Assembly (NCBI GenBank): GCA_023388255.1
Contig: JAEWGO010000007.1
Coordinates: forward strand, 124,001 to 188,000
Reading direction: 5' to 3'
DNA length: 64,000 bases
DNA from: Pseudomonadota bacterium
GTDB taxonomy: Bacteria; Pseudomonadota; Gammaproteobacteria; Xanthomonadales; Rhodanobacteraceae
How positions within the stretch are numbered: position 1 is the first letter of the stretch; each line of letters begins with the position of its first letter. The translations under genes and the position numbers were made by a program. Of the stretch, positions 35,395-45,700 are shown one piece after another. Below the pieces are notes generated by a model. The model saw only the letters and a list, made by a program, of their open reading frames with translations, ran no database searches and was not told the origin of the DNA.

Positions 35395-36213
35395 CTACGA
35401 TGCCCTGCAACGGTTGATGTTCTCGCGCAGCGCGGTGGCCGCGGCGCGCGCCGCTTCGGCGAAATCATCTCCGCTGTCGGCATACAGGATCGCGCGCGAC
35501 GAGCTGATCATCAATCCGGTGCCGTTTGCGGTCCTGCCGTTCCTGACGACGGCTTCTACATCGCCACCTTGCGCACCGATACCCGGTACCAGCAACGGCA
35601 AGTCGCCGACACGCGCGCGCACGTCGGCGAGTTCCTGCGGCCAGGTCGCGCCGACGACGAGCGCGCAGTTGCCGTTCGCGTTCCAATCGCTCGCGACGGT
35701 TTCGGCGACGTGCTGGTACAGCTTGCGGCCGCCCACTTCGAGATCCTGAAGGTCGCGCGAACCGGGATTTGACGTGCGGCAAAGGATGATCACGCCCTTG
35801 TCGGCGCGATCGAGGAAGGGCTGCACCGAATCGCGGCCGAGGTAGGGATTCACCGTCACCGCGTCGGCGCGATAGCGGTCGAACGCCTCGATCGCATAGT
35901 GCTGGGCGGTCGAGCCGATGTCGCCGCGCTTCGCATCGAGGATCACCGGTACGCCGGGGTGCGCGGCGTGGATGTGCGCGATCAGGCGCTGCAGTGCGCC
36001 TTCGGCGCCGTGCGCGGCGAAGTGCGCGATCTGCGGCTTGAACGCGCAGACGAGGTCGGCGGTCGCATCGACGATCGCGCGGCAGAAATCGAAGATCGCA
36101 TCGGGATCGCCGTGCAGATGAGCGGGAAACTTCGAAGGCTCCGGATCGAGGCCGACGCAGACCAGCGAGTCGTTGCGCTGCCAGGCGGCTTGCAGGGATG
36201 ACATGAAGCGCAT
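35395..36213 (-). CDS. pyrF: Orotidine 5'-phosphate decarboxylase
   Basis: 272-residue decarboxylase that makes UMP in pyrimidine synthesis. It is the longer type 2 form (about 270 residues rather than the 230-240 of E. coli): SLVCVGLDPEPSKFP at the start, AFKPQIAHF, the catalytic DAKRGDIG, VNPYLGRDSVQPF, and LLVPGIGAQGG near the C-terminal phosphate loop. The ATG lies just downstream of ettA on the same strand with 108 bp between. Confidence 0.95.
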   Translation of the reverse strand: MRFMSSLQAAWQRNDSLVCVGLDPEPSKFPAHLHGDPDAIFDFCRAIVDATADLVCAFKPQIAHFAAHGAEGALQRLIAHIHAAHPGVPVILDAKRGDIGSTAQHYAIEAFDRYRADAVTVNPYLGRDSVQPFLDRADKGVIILCRTSNPGSRDLQDLEVGGRKLYQHVAETVASDWNANGNCALVVGATWPQELADVRARVGDLPLLVPGIGAQGGDVEAVVRNGRTANGTGLMISSSRAILYADSGDDFAEAARAAATALRENINRCRAS

Positions 36214-36321
36214 CGGTTCCTCCGGTCGAGAAAGCAGTTGAAGAGAAGTGAGGGACGAAAGTCAGCGCCGCCGTGCGTGCCCTTTCTCTCGTCTCCCACT
36301 CCTCTCACTCGTTCCTTTCTC

Positions 36322-37983
<1,662 letters not shown>

Positions 37984-38324
37984 GCGAACTCCGGGCGGAG
38001 CCGTGCCGGCGCCAGCGAGGGCGCAGGGGCGGCGAAAAGGGGAATGCGGCGATTATCGCCGATCGCGGGCCTTGCGTCATGGCTGCTCCTGTTTGTCGTT
38101 CCCGCGCGCTCTGGACGGGAAGCGCTCCACGACAGCCGAAGGCTGGTCATCCAGTGCCTTGCGCATCGTCGTTTCGGCGGAATTCAACCAAAAGTCCCCG
38201 GGTTGCCGCGGGGGAGCGCGGCACCGACAAGCAAAAGCCGAACGTCTCCCGTGGCACGAAATGGCCAGCAGGGACGCACAACCCGCTAAAATGCGCGTTC
38301 GCTCATTCCACAGGTTCAGCGCCC
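37984..38324 (+). promoter_or_regulatory. Intergenic region upstream of glyA with -10-like box
   Basis: This 341-bp gap lies between divergent ettA and glyA and holds no convincing gene. A TAAAAT box at 38287-38292 would start transcription near 38299, leaving a leader of about 25 bases, too short for a riboswitch. No consensus -35 is seen. The ettA side (37984-38080) is GC-rich and without clear motifs. Confidence 0.45.
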
Positions 38325-39578
38325 ATGTTTCCGAAGGACTCCCGCATCGAAGGCTACGATCCCGAACTCGCTCAGGCGATCGCGTCCGAGCGCCAGCGAC
38401 AGGAAGATCATGTCGAATTGATCGCGTCGGAGAACTATGCGAGCCCGCGCGTCCTGGAAGCGCAGGGTTCGGTGCTGACCAACAAGTATGCGGAAGGCTA
38501 CCCCGGCAAGCGCTACTACGGTGGCTGTGAATATGTCGACATCGCCGAAACGCTGGCGATCGAGCGCGTCAAACAGCTTTTCGACGCCGACTACGCGAAC
38601 GTGCAGCCGCATTCGGGTTCGCAGGCGAATCAGGCAGTCTACTTCGCGCTGCTCAATCCCGGCGACACGATCCTCGGCATGAGCCTCGCCCACGGCGGCC
38701 ACCTGACCCACGGCGCCAAGGTCAACATCTCGGGCAAGCTGTTCAACGCCGTACAGTACGGCGTCGACGCCAATGGCCTGATCGACTACGACGAAGTGCA
38801 GCGCCTCGCCAGCGAGCACCAGCCGAAGATGCTGGTCGGCGGTTTCAGCGCGTATTCGCAGGTGGTTGACTGGGCGCGCATGCGCACGATCGCCGATTCG
38901 GTCGGTGCGCTGTTCTTCGTCGACATGGCGCACGTCGCCGGCCTGATCGCCGCCGGCGTCTATCCGAGCCCGCTGCCGCATGCGCACGTGGTCACCTCGA
39001 CCACGCACAAGACGCTGCGCGGCCCACGCGGCGGCATCATCGTCGCCAAAGGCGCGGGCGCGGAGATCGAGAAGAAGCTGCAGTCGATCGTGTTCCCCGG
39101 CATCCAGGGCGGCCCGCTGATGCACGTCATCGCGGCCAAGGCGGTCGCGTTCAAGGAGGCGCTGGAACCGGAGTTCAAGGCATACCAGCGTCAAGTCGTG
39201 AAGAACGCGCAGGCGATGGCGAAGACGTTCATCGCACGCGGCTACAAGATCGTCTCTGGTGGCACCGAAAACCACCTGATGCTGGTCGACATGATCGGCA
39301 AGGACGTCACCGGCAAGGACGCGGAAGAAGCGCTCGGCAAGGCGCACATCACGGTCAACAAGAACGCGGTGCCGAACGATCCGCGCAAGCCGTTCGTGAC
39401 CTCGGGCCTGCGTATCGGTACGCCCGCCGTGACCACGCGCGGTTATCTGGAGAAGGATTGCACCGACCTCGCCAGCTGGATCTGCGACGTGCTCGACGCG
39501 CCGACCGATGACGGTGTCGTCGCGAAGGTGCGCGAAAAAGTCACAGCGCAGTGCAAGGCGTTTCCGGTGTACGGCTGA
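38325..39578 (+). CDS. glyA: Serine hydroxymethyltransferase
   Basis: 417-residue PLP enzyme interconverting serine and glycine with tetrahydrofolate, supplying one-carbon units. Characteristic blocks: ELIASENYASPRVLEAQGS, NKYAEGYPGKRYYGGCEYVD, HLTHG, and the PLP lysine in TTHKTLRGPRGG at about residue 229. Length matches the family. The ATG at 38325 gives the usual MFPKD start. It is followed at 15 bp by nrdR, a common arrangement in proteobacteria. Confidence 0.97.
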   Translation: MFPKDSRIEGYDPELAQAIASERQRQEDHVELIASENYASPRVLEAQGSVLTNKYAEGYPGKRYYGGCEYVDIAETLAIERVKQLFDADYANVQPHSGSQANQAVYFALLNPGDTILGMSLAHGGHLTHGAKVNISGKLFNAVQYGVDANGLIDYDEVQRLASEHQPKMLVGGFSAYSQVVDWARMRTIADSVGALFFVDMAHVAGLIAAGVYPSPLPHAHVVTSTTHKTLRGPRGGIIVAKGAGAEIEKKLQSIVFPGIQGGPLMHVIAAKAVAFKEALEPEFKAYQRQVVKNAQAMAKTFIARGYKIVSGGTENHLMLVDMIGKDVTGKDAEEALGKAHITVNKNAVPNDPRKPFVTSGLRIGTPAVTTRGYLEKDCTDLASWICDVLDAPTDDGVVAKVREKVTAQCKAFPVYG

Positions 39579-39593
39579 GAAGCCGGCCCTCTC

Positions 39594-40118
39594 ATGCATT
39601 GCCCGTTCTGCCAGCACGAAGACACGCGCGTGATCGACTCGCGCGTTTCCGAAGACGGTGCGACGATCCGTCGTCGCCGCGAGTGCGAGCAGTGTGGCGA
39701 GCGTTTCAACACGTTCGAGACTGCCGAGATCAAGCTGCCGAGCGTCGTCAAGGGCGACGGGCGGCGCGAGACGTTCGATGAAGGCAAGCTGCGCACCGGC
39801 TTCATGCGCGCGCTGCAGAAGCGTCCGGTCGGCAGCGAGCAGGTCGACGTCGCCGTGCGTGTCGTCGTCGACGAACTGCGTCGCAGCGGCGAGCGCGAAG
39901 TGCCGTCGATGCGCATCGGTGAATTGGTGATGCGCGAGCTGAAGAAGCTCGACCACGTCGCCTACGTGCGCTTCGCCTCGGTCTATCGCAGCTTCGAGGA
40001 CGTGCAGGCGTTCCGTGAGGAGATCGAACGCCTCGAACGCGATATCCCGTCGATCGAGGGTTTGCAGTTGCCCTTGCTCGGTGAAGTGGCCGCAGCGGTG
40101 CAGGGCAAGAAGCGCTGA
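39594..40118 (+). CDS. nrdR: Transcriptional repressor NrdR
   Basis: 174-residue repressor of ribonucleotide reductase genes. The N-terminal zinc ribbon has CPFC at residues 3-6 and CEQC near 31-34. An ATP-cone domain (about 48-138; LPSVVKGDGRRETFDEGKL) senses ATP/dATP, and FASVYRSFEDVQAFREEI follows, typical of the family. The C-terminus is slightly longer than in E. coli (149). It sits between glyA and ribD as in many gammaproteobacteria. Confidence 0.97.
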   Translation: MHCPFCQHEDTRVIDSRVSEDGATIRRRRECEQCGERFNTFETAEIKLPSVVKGDGRRETFDEGKLRTGFMRALQKRPVGSEQVDVAVRVVVDELRRSGEREVPSMRIGELVMRELKKLDHVAYVRFASVYRSFEDVQAFREEIERLERDIPSIEGLQLPLLGEVAAAVQGKKR

Positions 40119-40120
40119 AC

Positions 40121-41293
40121 GTGTTCAGCGCCACCGACTACTCCCACATGGCGCGCGCCATGCGCCTCGCCGAACGCGGCCTGTTCACGACACAACCGAA
40201 TCCGCGTGTCGGCTGCGTGATTGCGCACAGCGACGGAATTGTCGGCGAAGGCTCGCATGAGCGTGCAGGTGGTCCACACGCCGAGGTGTTCGCACTGCGC
40301 GAGGCGGCCGACCGCGCGCGTGGCGCGACTGCCTATGTCACGCTGGAACCCTGTGGTCTGCACGGGCGCACGCCGCCGTGCGCGGACGCGCTGATCGCGG
40401 CCGGCATCGCGCGCGTCGTGATCGCCAGCGAGGACGCCGACCAACGCTCTGGCGGCGCGCTGGATCGTCTGCGCGGCGCGGGTGTTGTCGTGGAAACCGG
40501 CCTGATGCACGACGCCGCGCGCGAGCTCAATCGAGGTTTCTTCAGCCGCATCGAGCGCGGTCGGCCGTGGTTGCGCATCAAGCTTGCGATGAGTCTCGAC
40601 GGCCGCACCGCGCTCGCCAATGGCGAATCGAAATGGATCACTGGTGATGCGGCACGCGCCGACGTGCAACGCTGGCGTGCGCGCAGCTCGGCAATCCTGA
40701 CCGGCATCGGCACCGTGCTGGCCGACAATCCGGCTTTGACGCTGCGGAAAAATCGGAGTCGGAGTCATCTTTCGGCGACAGCAACTGCACATCGGGAATG
40801 CCGCCCGAAAGATGACTCTGCCCCCACTTTCCCTGCTGACCCCACTTTCGATCCCGCTTTCCCGCTGCGCGTGGTGCTGGATCGCCAGCTGCGCACTCCG
40901 CGCGGCGCACAGGTGCTCGACGGGGCTGCGCCGACCCTGCTGCTGCACGGATGTGAAGCGAATGCCGATGACGACCGCTTTGCGCGCGCCGAGTGCGCAG
41001 CGGTTGAAACCGGCGCCAATGGCCTGAACTTGCGGCAAGTGCTGGGCATGCTCGCCGCGCGCGGCATGAACGAGGTGCAGGTCGAGGCCGGATCGACATT
41101 GTGCGGCGCATTGTTCGAGGCGGGCCTGGTCGACGAATTGTTGTTGTATGTCGCGCCGGTCCTGCTCGGCGACACGGCACGGCCGCTGTTGGCGTTGCCG
41201 GCCTTGTCCGATATGGCGGCGCGCTGGAAATTGAAGGTCATCGATCGGCGTCAGGTCGGCGACGATCTGCGCTTGCTGTTGAGGCATGCCTGA
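40121..41293 (+). CDS. ribD: Riboflavin biosynthesis deaminase/reductase RibD
   Basis: 390-residue bifunctional enzyme of the second and third riboflavin steps. The N-terminal deaminase has HAEVFAL and PCGLHGRTPPC zinc ligands (about 49-82). The C-terminal reductase has KLAMSLDGRTALANGESKWITG, a nucleotide-binding AILTGIGTVLADNPALTLR block and VQVEAGSTLCGALF. GTG start 2 bp after nrdR. Between NPALTLR and PLRVVLD the protein carries about 20-25 extra residues (NRSRSHLSATATAHRECRPK region) encoded by a palindromic repeat inserted in frame. Catalytic motifs are intact, so the enzyme is probably active. Confidence 0.95.
   Translation: MFSATDYSHMARAMRLAERGLFTTQPNPRVGCVIAHSDGIVGEGSHERAGGPHAEVFALREAADRARGATAYVTLEPCGLHGRTPPCADALIAAGIARVVIASEDADQRSGGALDRLRGAGVVVETGLMHDAARELNRGFFSRIERGRPWLRIKLAMSLDGRTALANGESKWITGDAARADVQRWRARSSAILTGIGTVLADNPALTLRKNRSRSHLSATATAHRECRPKDDSAPTFPADPTFDPAFPLRVVLDRQLRTPRGAQVLDGAAPTLLLHGCEANADDDRFARAECAAVETGANGLNLRQVLGMLAARGMNEVQVEAGSTLCGALFEAGLVDELLLYVAPVLLGDTARPLLALPALSDMAARWKLKVIDRRQVGDDLRLLLRHA
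40762..40850 (+). repeat. REP-like palindromic element inside ribD
   Basis: A 14-bp perfect inverted repeat, gagtcatctttcgg (40762-40775) and ccgaaagatgactc (40805-40818), with a 29-base loop. It is followed by two copies of ccccacttt (about 40822-40850). The wording resembles the GACTCTGACCCCACTT-type repeats linked to RAYT transposases in Xanthomonadales. It adds residues to RibD without breaking the frame. Confidence 0.7.
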
Positions 41294-41365
41294 GAGCGAT
41301 CCAATCCTGATCCGCGTCGCGTCTCCCTTCTTGCGAGTGGAGAAGGAAAATCACTGGAGAATCGA

Positions 41366-41977
41366 GTGTTCACCGGAATCATCCAATCCGTCGGTCGCAT
41401 CGCCTCGCGGGAACCGCGCGGCGGCGACATGCGTCTTGCGATCGACGCGGCATCGCTCGAGCTCGACGACGTCGCGATCGGCGACAGCATCGCGGTCGCC
41501 GGCGTCTGCCTGACCGCAGTCGAGTTCGATGGCCCGCGTTTCGTCGCAGACGTCTCCGCCGAAACACTGCGGCTGACCACGCTAGGTACGCTTGTGGCGG
41601 GCGACGCCGTCAATCTCGAAAAGGCGCTGCGCCTCGCCGATCGCCTTGGCGGTCATCTGGTTTCCGGCCATGTAGATGGGGTCGGTCGCGTCGCGCGCAT
41701 CGATGACGACGGCGCCTCGCAACGCTGGACGTTCCGCGTGCCGGCGCTGCTCGCGCGCTACATCGCGGTCAAAGGCTCGATCTGCGTCGACGGCACCAGC
41801 CTGACCGTCAACACGGTCGACGCCGATACCTTCGGCGTCACCCTGATTCCGCACACGCTGGCGGTGACGACGTTCGGCGCGCGCAAGGCCGGCGATGCGG
41901 TGAATATCGAAGTGGATTTGATGGCGCGCTACGCAGAACGGTTGTTCGCGGAAAGCGTCGGTGGAGGCAAGGCATGA
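41366..41977 (+). CDS. ribE: Riboflavin synthase alpha chain
   Basis: 203-residue trimeric enzyme that dismutates two 6,7-dimethyl-8-ribityllumazines to riboflavin. Two lumazine-binding repeats are visible: MFTGIIQSVG...VCLTAVEFDG (1-95) and HLVSGHVDGVG...SLTVNTVDADTFGVTLIPHTL (96-190). The GTG at 41366 begins with the invariant MFTGI. The 72-bp gap from ribD has a diverged CTCCC...GGAG palindrome. The end overlaps the ribB(A) start by 4 bp. This gene is called ribC in some naming schemes. Confidence 0.96.
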   Translation: MFTGIIQSVGRIASREPRGGDMRLAIDAASLELDDVAIGDSIAVAGVCLTAVEFDGPRFVADVSAETLRLTTLGTLVAGDAVNLEKALRLADRLGGHLVSGHVDGVGRVARIDDDGASQRWTFRVPALLARYIAVKGSICVDGTSLTVNTVDADTFGVTLIPHTLAVTTFGARKAGDAVNIEVDLMARYAERLFAESVGGGKA

Positions 41978-43080
41978 GTTTCGCGACGATTCCCGAACTA
42001 CTTGCCGACATCCGCGCCGGCCGCATGGTCGTGATCGTCGACGACGAGGATCGCGAGAATGAGGGCGACCTGATCATGGCCGCCGAGAAAGTGCGGCCCG
42101 AAGACATCAATTTCATGGCGCGCGAGGGCAGGGGACTGATCTGCCTGTCGATGACGCGCGCGCGTTGCCGCCAACTCGGCCTGAAGCCGATGGTCGACAC
42201 CAACACTTCGCCGCACCACACGAACTTCACGGTTTCAATCGAGGCCGCCGAGGGTGTTACCACCGGCATCTCGGCCTACGACCGCGCACACACGATCCAG
42301 ACCGCCGTGCGCGCGGATGCAGGTCCGCAGCATATCGTGCAGCCGGGTCACATCTTTCCGCTCACGGCGCAGCCGGGCGGCGTGCTCGCCCGCGCCGGCC
42401 ACACGGAAGCGGCTTGCGATCTTGCCGCGCTGGCCGGGCTGGAGCCGGCCGGCGTTCTGGTCGAGGTGCTCAGCGATGACGGCACGATGGCGCGCCGGCC
42501 CGAGCTGGAGATTTTCGCCACGAAGCATGGCCTGAAGATCGGCACGATCGCCGACCTGATTCGCTACCGATTGGAAACCGAGAAGACCGTCGAGCGCGTG
42601 CATGAGGGCGACGTCGATACCGAGTTCGGCCGCTTCCGCCTGATCGCCTATCGCGACGTGCTCGCGCGCGAACTGCATTTCGCGCTCGTGCGCGGCACGA
42701 TCGACGACGGTGTACCGGTGCTGACGCGCGTGCACGTGCGCAACACGCTGTCCGACGTGCTGCATCTGGAACGCGACGATCTCGGCCTTACCGTCACGGC
42801 TGCGCTGCGGTGCATCGCCGCAGAGGACCGCGGTGTTGTCGTCGTGCTCGCCGGCGATGCGGACGCCGACGTCCTGCTCGACCGCCTGCGTGGCGAGCCC
42901 GTGGTCGAGCCGCGCGCGAACGCCCAATGGCGCCAGCACGGTCTCGGCGCGCAAATCCTCGCCGACCTCGGCGCGCGCCGCCTGCGCGTGCTCGGCACGC
43001 CGCGCAAACTGGTCGGCCTCGTCGGGTTCGGACTGGAAGTTGTCGGCTACGAGGGTATTGCCGAGCCCAAGCCTGCGTAG
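41974..43080 (+). CDS. ribB: DHBP synthase fused to degenerate GTP cyclohydrolase II domain
   Basis: 368-residue RibBA-type fusion. The N-terminal 200 residues are an intact 3,4-dihydroxy-2-butanone 4-phosphate synthase: VVIVDDEDRENEGDLI metal site, MAREGRGLIC, TNFTVSIEAAEGVTTGISA, GHTEAACDLA. The C-terminal domain aligns with RibA in its first strands (FGRFRLIAYRD) but lacks the zinc cysteines and the FGS-x-RCDCG block; the only cysteine there is in LRCIAAE. It should therefore not cleave GTP, and a separate RibA must exist elsewhere. Such RibBX hybrids are common in gammaproteobacteria. Confidence 0.93.
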   Translation: MSFATIPELLADIRAGRMVVIVDDEDRENEGDLIMAAEKVRPEDINFMAREGRGLICLSMTRARCRQLGLKPMVDTNTSPHHTNFTVSIEAAEGVTTGISAYDRAHTIQTAVRADAGPQHIVQPGHIFPLTAQPGGVLARAGHTEAACDLAALAGLEPAGVLVEVLSDDGTMARRPELEIFATKHGLKIGTIADLIRYRLETEKTVERVHEGDVDTEFGRFRLIAYRDVLARELHFALVRGTIDDGVPVLTRVHVRNTLSDVLHLERDDLGLTVTAALRCIAAEDRGVVVVLAGDADADVLLDRLRGEPVVEPRANAQWRQHGLGAQILADLGARRLRVLGTPRKLVGLVGFGLEVVGYEGIAEPKPA

Positions 43081-43211
43081 GAGCGCGCGTCCGCGACCGC
43101 GGCCAAGACCGTTGCTCTCACGACATCCACACAGGCCGATTTGCGCTCAACCGCCCGGCGGTGGCGCAGGACGGTTAAACTGCGCATCGCGAATTCCGGC
43201 CCTACCTGCGC

Positions 43212-43676
43212 ATGACCACATACTCCGGTGACCTCCGCCCCGTTGCGGACGCGCGCTACGCGATCATCGCGAGCCGCTGGAACCCGCGCATCGTCGACGT
43301 GCTGGTCGATGGCGCGCTGCATGCCCTGCGCGAGCACGGCGTCGCCGATGCGGCGATCGACCTCGTGCGCGTGCCGGGTGCATGGGAGATTCCGCAGGCT
43401 GCGGCGAAGCTCGCTTCGACCGGTGGCTGCGCGGCGATCCTCGCGCTCGGCTGCGTCGTGCGCGGCGACACGCGGCACTACGAACATGTCGCCGATGGCT
43501 GCGCCGAGGGCTTGATGCGCGTCGCGCTGGAACACCGCCTGCCGGTCCTGAACGGCGTGCTCGCGGTCGAGCGTCACGAAGACGCGCAGGCGCGTGCCGG
43601 CGGCGCGCATGGCAACAAGGGTGAGGAAGTGGCGCTCGCCGCGCTGGAAATGGCCGACTTGTGGAGACAGTTGTGA
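43212..43676 (+). CDS. ribH: 6,7-dimethyl-8-ribityllumazine synthase
   Basis: 154-residue lumazine synthase that joins the RibD product with DHBP. Recognisable blocks: RYAIIASRWNPRI with the substrate-stacking aromatic, VPGAWEIP, LGCVVRGDTRHYEHVA with the catalytic His, PVLNGVLAVERHEDAQAR and NKGEEVALAALEMA. A 131-bp gap from ribB shows no riboswitch-like structure. It ends in a GTGA overlap with nusB. Confidence 0.96.
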   Translation: MTTYSGDLRPVADARYAIIASRWNPRIVDVLVDGALHALREHGVADAAIDLVRVPGAWEIPQAAAKLASTGGCAAILALGCVVRGDTRHYEHVADGCAEGLMRVALEHRLPVLNGVLAVERHEDAQARAGGAHGNKGEEVALAALEMADLWRQL

Positions 43677-44137
43677 CGAACGCACCACGCCAGCCCGCTG
43701 GCCTCGATCCCGCCGCCCGCTCGCGCGCGCGTCGTCGCGCGCTGCAGGCGATCTACGCCTGGCAGCTCAGCGGCAACCGCATCGACGGCGTCATCGACCA
43801 GTTCCGCCACGAGCAGGACATGCAGATCGCCGACCTCGAATATTTCGAGGACATCGTGCGCGGTGTCGCGCGCAGCCACGCCGAACTCGACGCGGCGATC
43901 GCGCCGTTTCTCGACCGCGAGGCCGAGCGTGTCGACCCGATCGAGCGCGCGATGCTGCGCATTGCCGCGTGGGAATTGCGCGAGCGCCTCGACGTGCCGT
44001 ACCGCGTCGTCATCAACGAAGCGGTCGAGACGACCAAGCGCTTTGGCTCCGAGCACGGCCATACCTATGTCAATGGCGTGCTCGACAAGCTCGCCGGTAT
44101 TTGGCGCAGTGCCGAATACGGCACCGGTCGATCATAG
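43673..44137 (+). CDS. nusB: Transcription antitermination factor NusB
   Basis: 154-residue all-helical RNA-binding protein that joins NusE and the boxA of rRNA leaders. Typical patterns: RSRARRRALQAIYAWQLSG at the start, EYFEDIVRGVARSHAELDAAI, DPIERAMLRIAAWELRERLD and YRVVINEAVETTKRFGSEHGHTYVNGVLDKLA. I prefer the GTG at 43673, which overlaps the ribH stop; an in-frame GTG at 43661 would add four residues. ribH-nusB-thiL-pgpA is the standard gammaproteobacterial order. Confidence 0.95.
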   Translation: MTNAPRQPAGLDPAARSRARRRALQAIYAWQLSGNRIDGVIDQFRHEQDMQIADLEYFEDIVRGVARSHAELDAAIAPFLDREAERVDPIERAMLRIAAWELRERLDVPYRVVINEAVETTKRFGSEHGHTYVNGVLDKLAGIWRSAEYGTGRS

Positions 44138-44174
44138 TGCCGCGATATCCGGGGGCCTGAGCGGACGGGTGGTC

Positions 44175-45158
44175 GTGGCGGAATTCGATCTCATCGAGGT
44201 GATCCGCGCGCGCTGCGTAGTGAATCGCGCAGACGTGCGCCTCGGCATCGGCGATGATGCCGCCGTACTCGCCGTTGCGGCCGGGCATGAGCTTGTCGTC
44301 AGCATCGACACCCTGGTCGCTGGCGTGCATTTCCCGATCGCAACGTGCGCCAACGATCTCGGCTGGAAAGCGCTCGCGGTCAATCTCAGCGATCTCGCCG
44401 CGATGGGCGCGACGCCCGCGTGGGCCTTGCTCGCGTTGACCCTGCCGAATGCCGAACGCGGCTTCGTCGAAGGTTTCGCCGAAGGTTTCGCCGAACTCGC
44501 CGCACAGCATCGTGTCGCACTGGTCGGCGGCGACACCACGCGTGGATCGCTCGCGGTGTCGGTCGTCGTGCACGGCTTCGTACCGCCCGGCCAGGCCTTG
44601 CGCCGCGACGGCGCACAGGTCGGCGATCTCGTGTTCGTCACCGGCACGCTCGGTGATGCTGCGGCGGGACTGCGTTGCCTCGATCCACGCGACGCGCAGG
44701 CGCACGCGCTGTTCCACGCACCGGCAGATACGCGTGAGTCGCTGCTCGCGCGATTGAACCGGCCGACGCCGCGCACTGCAGCCGGCATCAGCCTGCGCGA
44801 ATTCGCCAGCGCGTGCATCGACGTTTCCGATGGCCTGTGCGCCGATCTCGGCCATATCGCGAACCAGAGCGGTGTCGGCATCGAGATCGATGCATCGCTG
44901 CTGCCGGCCTCGTCCGCGTTGCTCACGCTGTTCGATGAAGCGGATCGGATCGCGCTGCAAGCAAGCGGCGGCGACGACTACGAACTCGTGTTTACTGCAT
45001 CGCCCGCGCGCGAAGCGGGCCTGCTGCGCGACCTCGCGCGCCTCGGCTGCGGCGTCACGCGCATCGGCCGCGTCGTCGCTGGCGACGGTGTGCGCCTGCT
45101 GGATGACGATGGCGCGGAAATCATGTTGCGCCGACGCGGCTGGGAGCATTTCGCATGA
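44175..45158 (+). CDS. thiL: Thiamine-monophosphate kinase
   Basis: 327-residue ATP-dependent kinase making thiamine diphosphate. PurM-like fold with VRLGIGDDAAVL metal and phosphate site near 28-39, VSIDTLVAGVHFP, WKALAVNLSDLAAMGATP, LVGGDTTRG and the C-terminal ASGGDDYELVF. The start is uncertain: GTG at 44175 gives MAEFDLIEVIR, and a GTG six bases earlier is equally in frame. No ATG is near. It overlaps pgpA by 4 bp. Confidence 0.94.
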   Translation: MAEFDLIEVIRARCVVNRADVRLGIGDDAAVLAVAAGHELVVSIDTLVAGVHFPIATCANDLGWKALAVNLSDLAAMGATPAWALLALTLPNAERGFVEGFAEGFAELAAQHRVALVGGDTTRGSLAVSVVVHGFVPPGQALRRDGAQVGDLVFVTGTLGDAAAGLRCLDPRDAQAHALFHAPADTRESLLARLNRPTPRTAAGISLREFASACIDVSDGLCADLGHIANQSGVGIEIDASLLPASSALLTLFDEADRIALQASGGDDYELVFTASPAREAGLLRDLARLGCGVTRIGRVVAGDGVRLLDDDGAEIMLRRRGWEHFA

Positions 45159-45649
45159 AGCTCGATGCCACGCAACGACGCGCCGTGCTCGGTTCCCCGG
45201 CCGGCTGGATCGCGAGCGGTTTCGGCTCCGGCCTGAGCCCGGTCGCGCCTGGAACGACCGGTTCGCTCGCCGCGCTGCTGCCATGGCTGGCGCTGCGCGA
45301 ATTGCCGTTGTGGGCGCATGTCGCCGCGATCGTGCTCGCATTCGCGCTCGGCGTGTGGGCCTCGAACATCGTGATCGACCGGCTGCGCATCGAGGATCCC
45401 GGCGTCATCGTCTGGGATGAATTCGTCGGCCAGTGGATCGCACTCATGCCGCTGCTGTGGATCGCGCACAACTGGTCGTGGATCGTCGTCGGCTTCGCGC
45501 TGTTCCGCCTGTTCGACGTGTGGAAGCCGTGGCCGGTGTCGTGGGCCGACCGCAAGGTCAAAGGCGGCTTCGGTGTGATGCTCGACGACGTGCTGGCAGG
45601 ACTCTACGCGGCGATCGCTCTTTGCCTCGCACTGGGATGGGTTGCCTGA
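45155..45649 (+). CDS. pgpA: Phosphatidylglycerophosphatase A
   Basis: 164-residue inner-membrane phosphatase of phosphatidylglycerol synthesis. Family features: ASGFGSGLSPVAPGTTGSLAAL, the acidic VIVWDEFVGQWIAL and the FRLFDVWKPWPVSWADRKVKGGFGVMLDDVLAG segment with conserved charged residues, with four hydrophobic segments. The ATG overlaps the thiL stop. Convergent with the FAD oxidase gene. Confidence 0.96.
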   Translation: MKLDATQRRAVLGSPAGWIASGFGSGLSPVAPGTTGSLAALLPWLALRELPLWAHVAAIVLAFALGVWASNIVIDRLRIEDPGVIVWDEFVGQWIALMPLLWIAHNWSWIVVGFALFRLFDVWKPWPVSWADRKVKGGFGVMLDDVLAGLYAAIALCLALGWVA

Positions 45650-45700
45650 GCGCCGCGCCGCGCGCACGCCTTGCATAGCCCGCGGCCAGTGCAGGCGTCC

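Noticed and set aside
37984..38324. Glycine or SAM/SAH riboswitch before glyA
   Set aside because: No conserved aptamer cores could be seen, and the only -10-like box leaves a leader of about 25 bases.
40121..41293. ribD as a pseudogene broken by an insertion
   Set aside because: The inserted palindrome keeps the frame, there is no stop, and all catalytic motifs before and after it are intact.
41974..43080. Active bifunctional RibBA
   Set aside because: The C-terminal domain has no zinc ligands and no RCDCG block, so only the DHBP synthase activity is supported.
42950..43211. FMN riboswitch before ribH or the rib genes
   Set aside because: None of the gaps in the rib run (41294-41365, 43081-43211) shows the conserved FMN-element blocks or a multi-stem fold; genes are mostly joined by overlaps.
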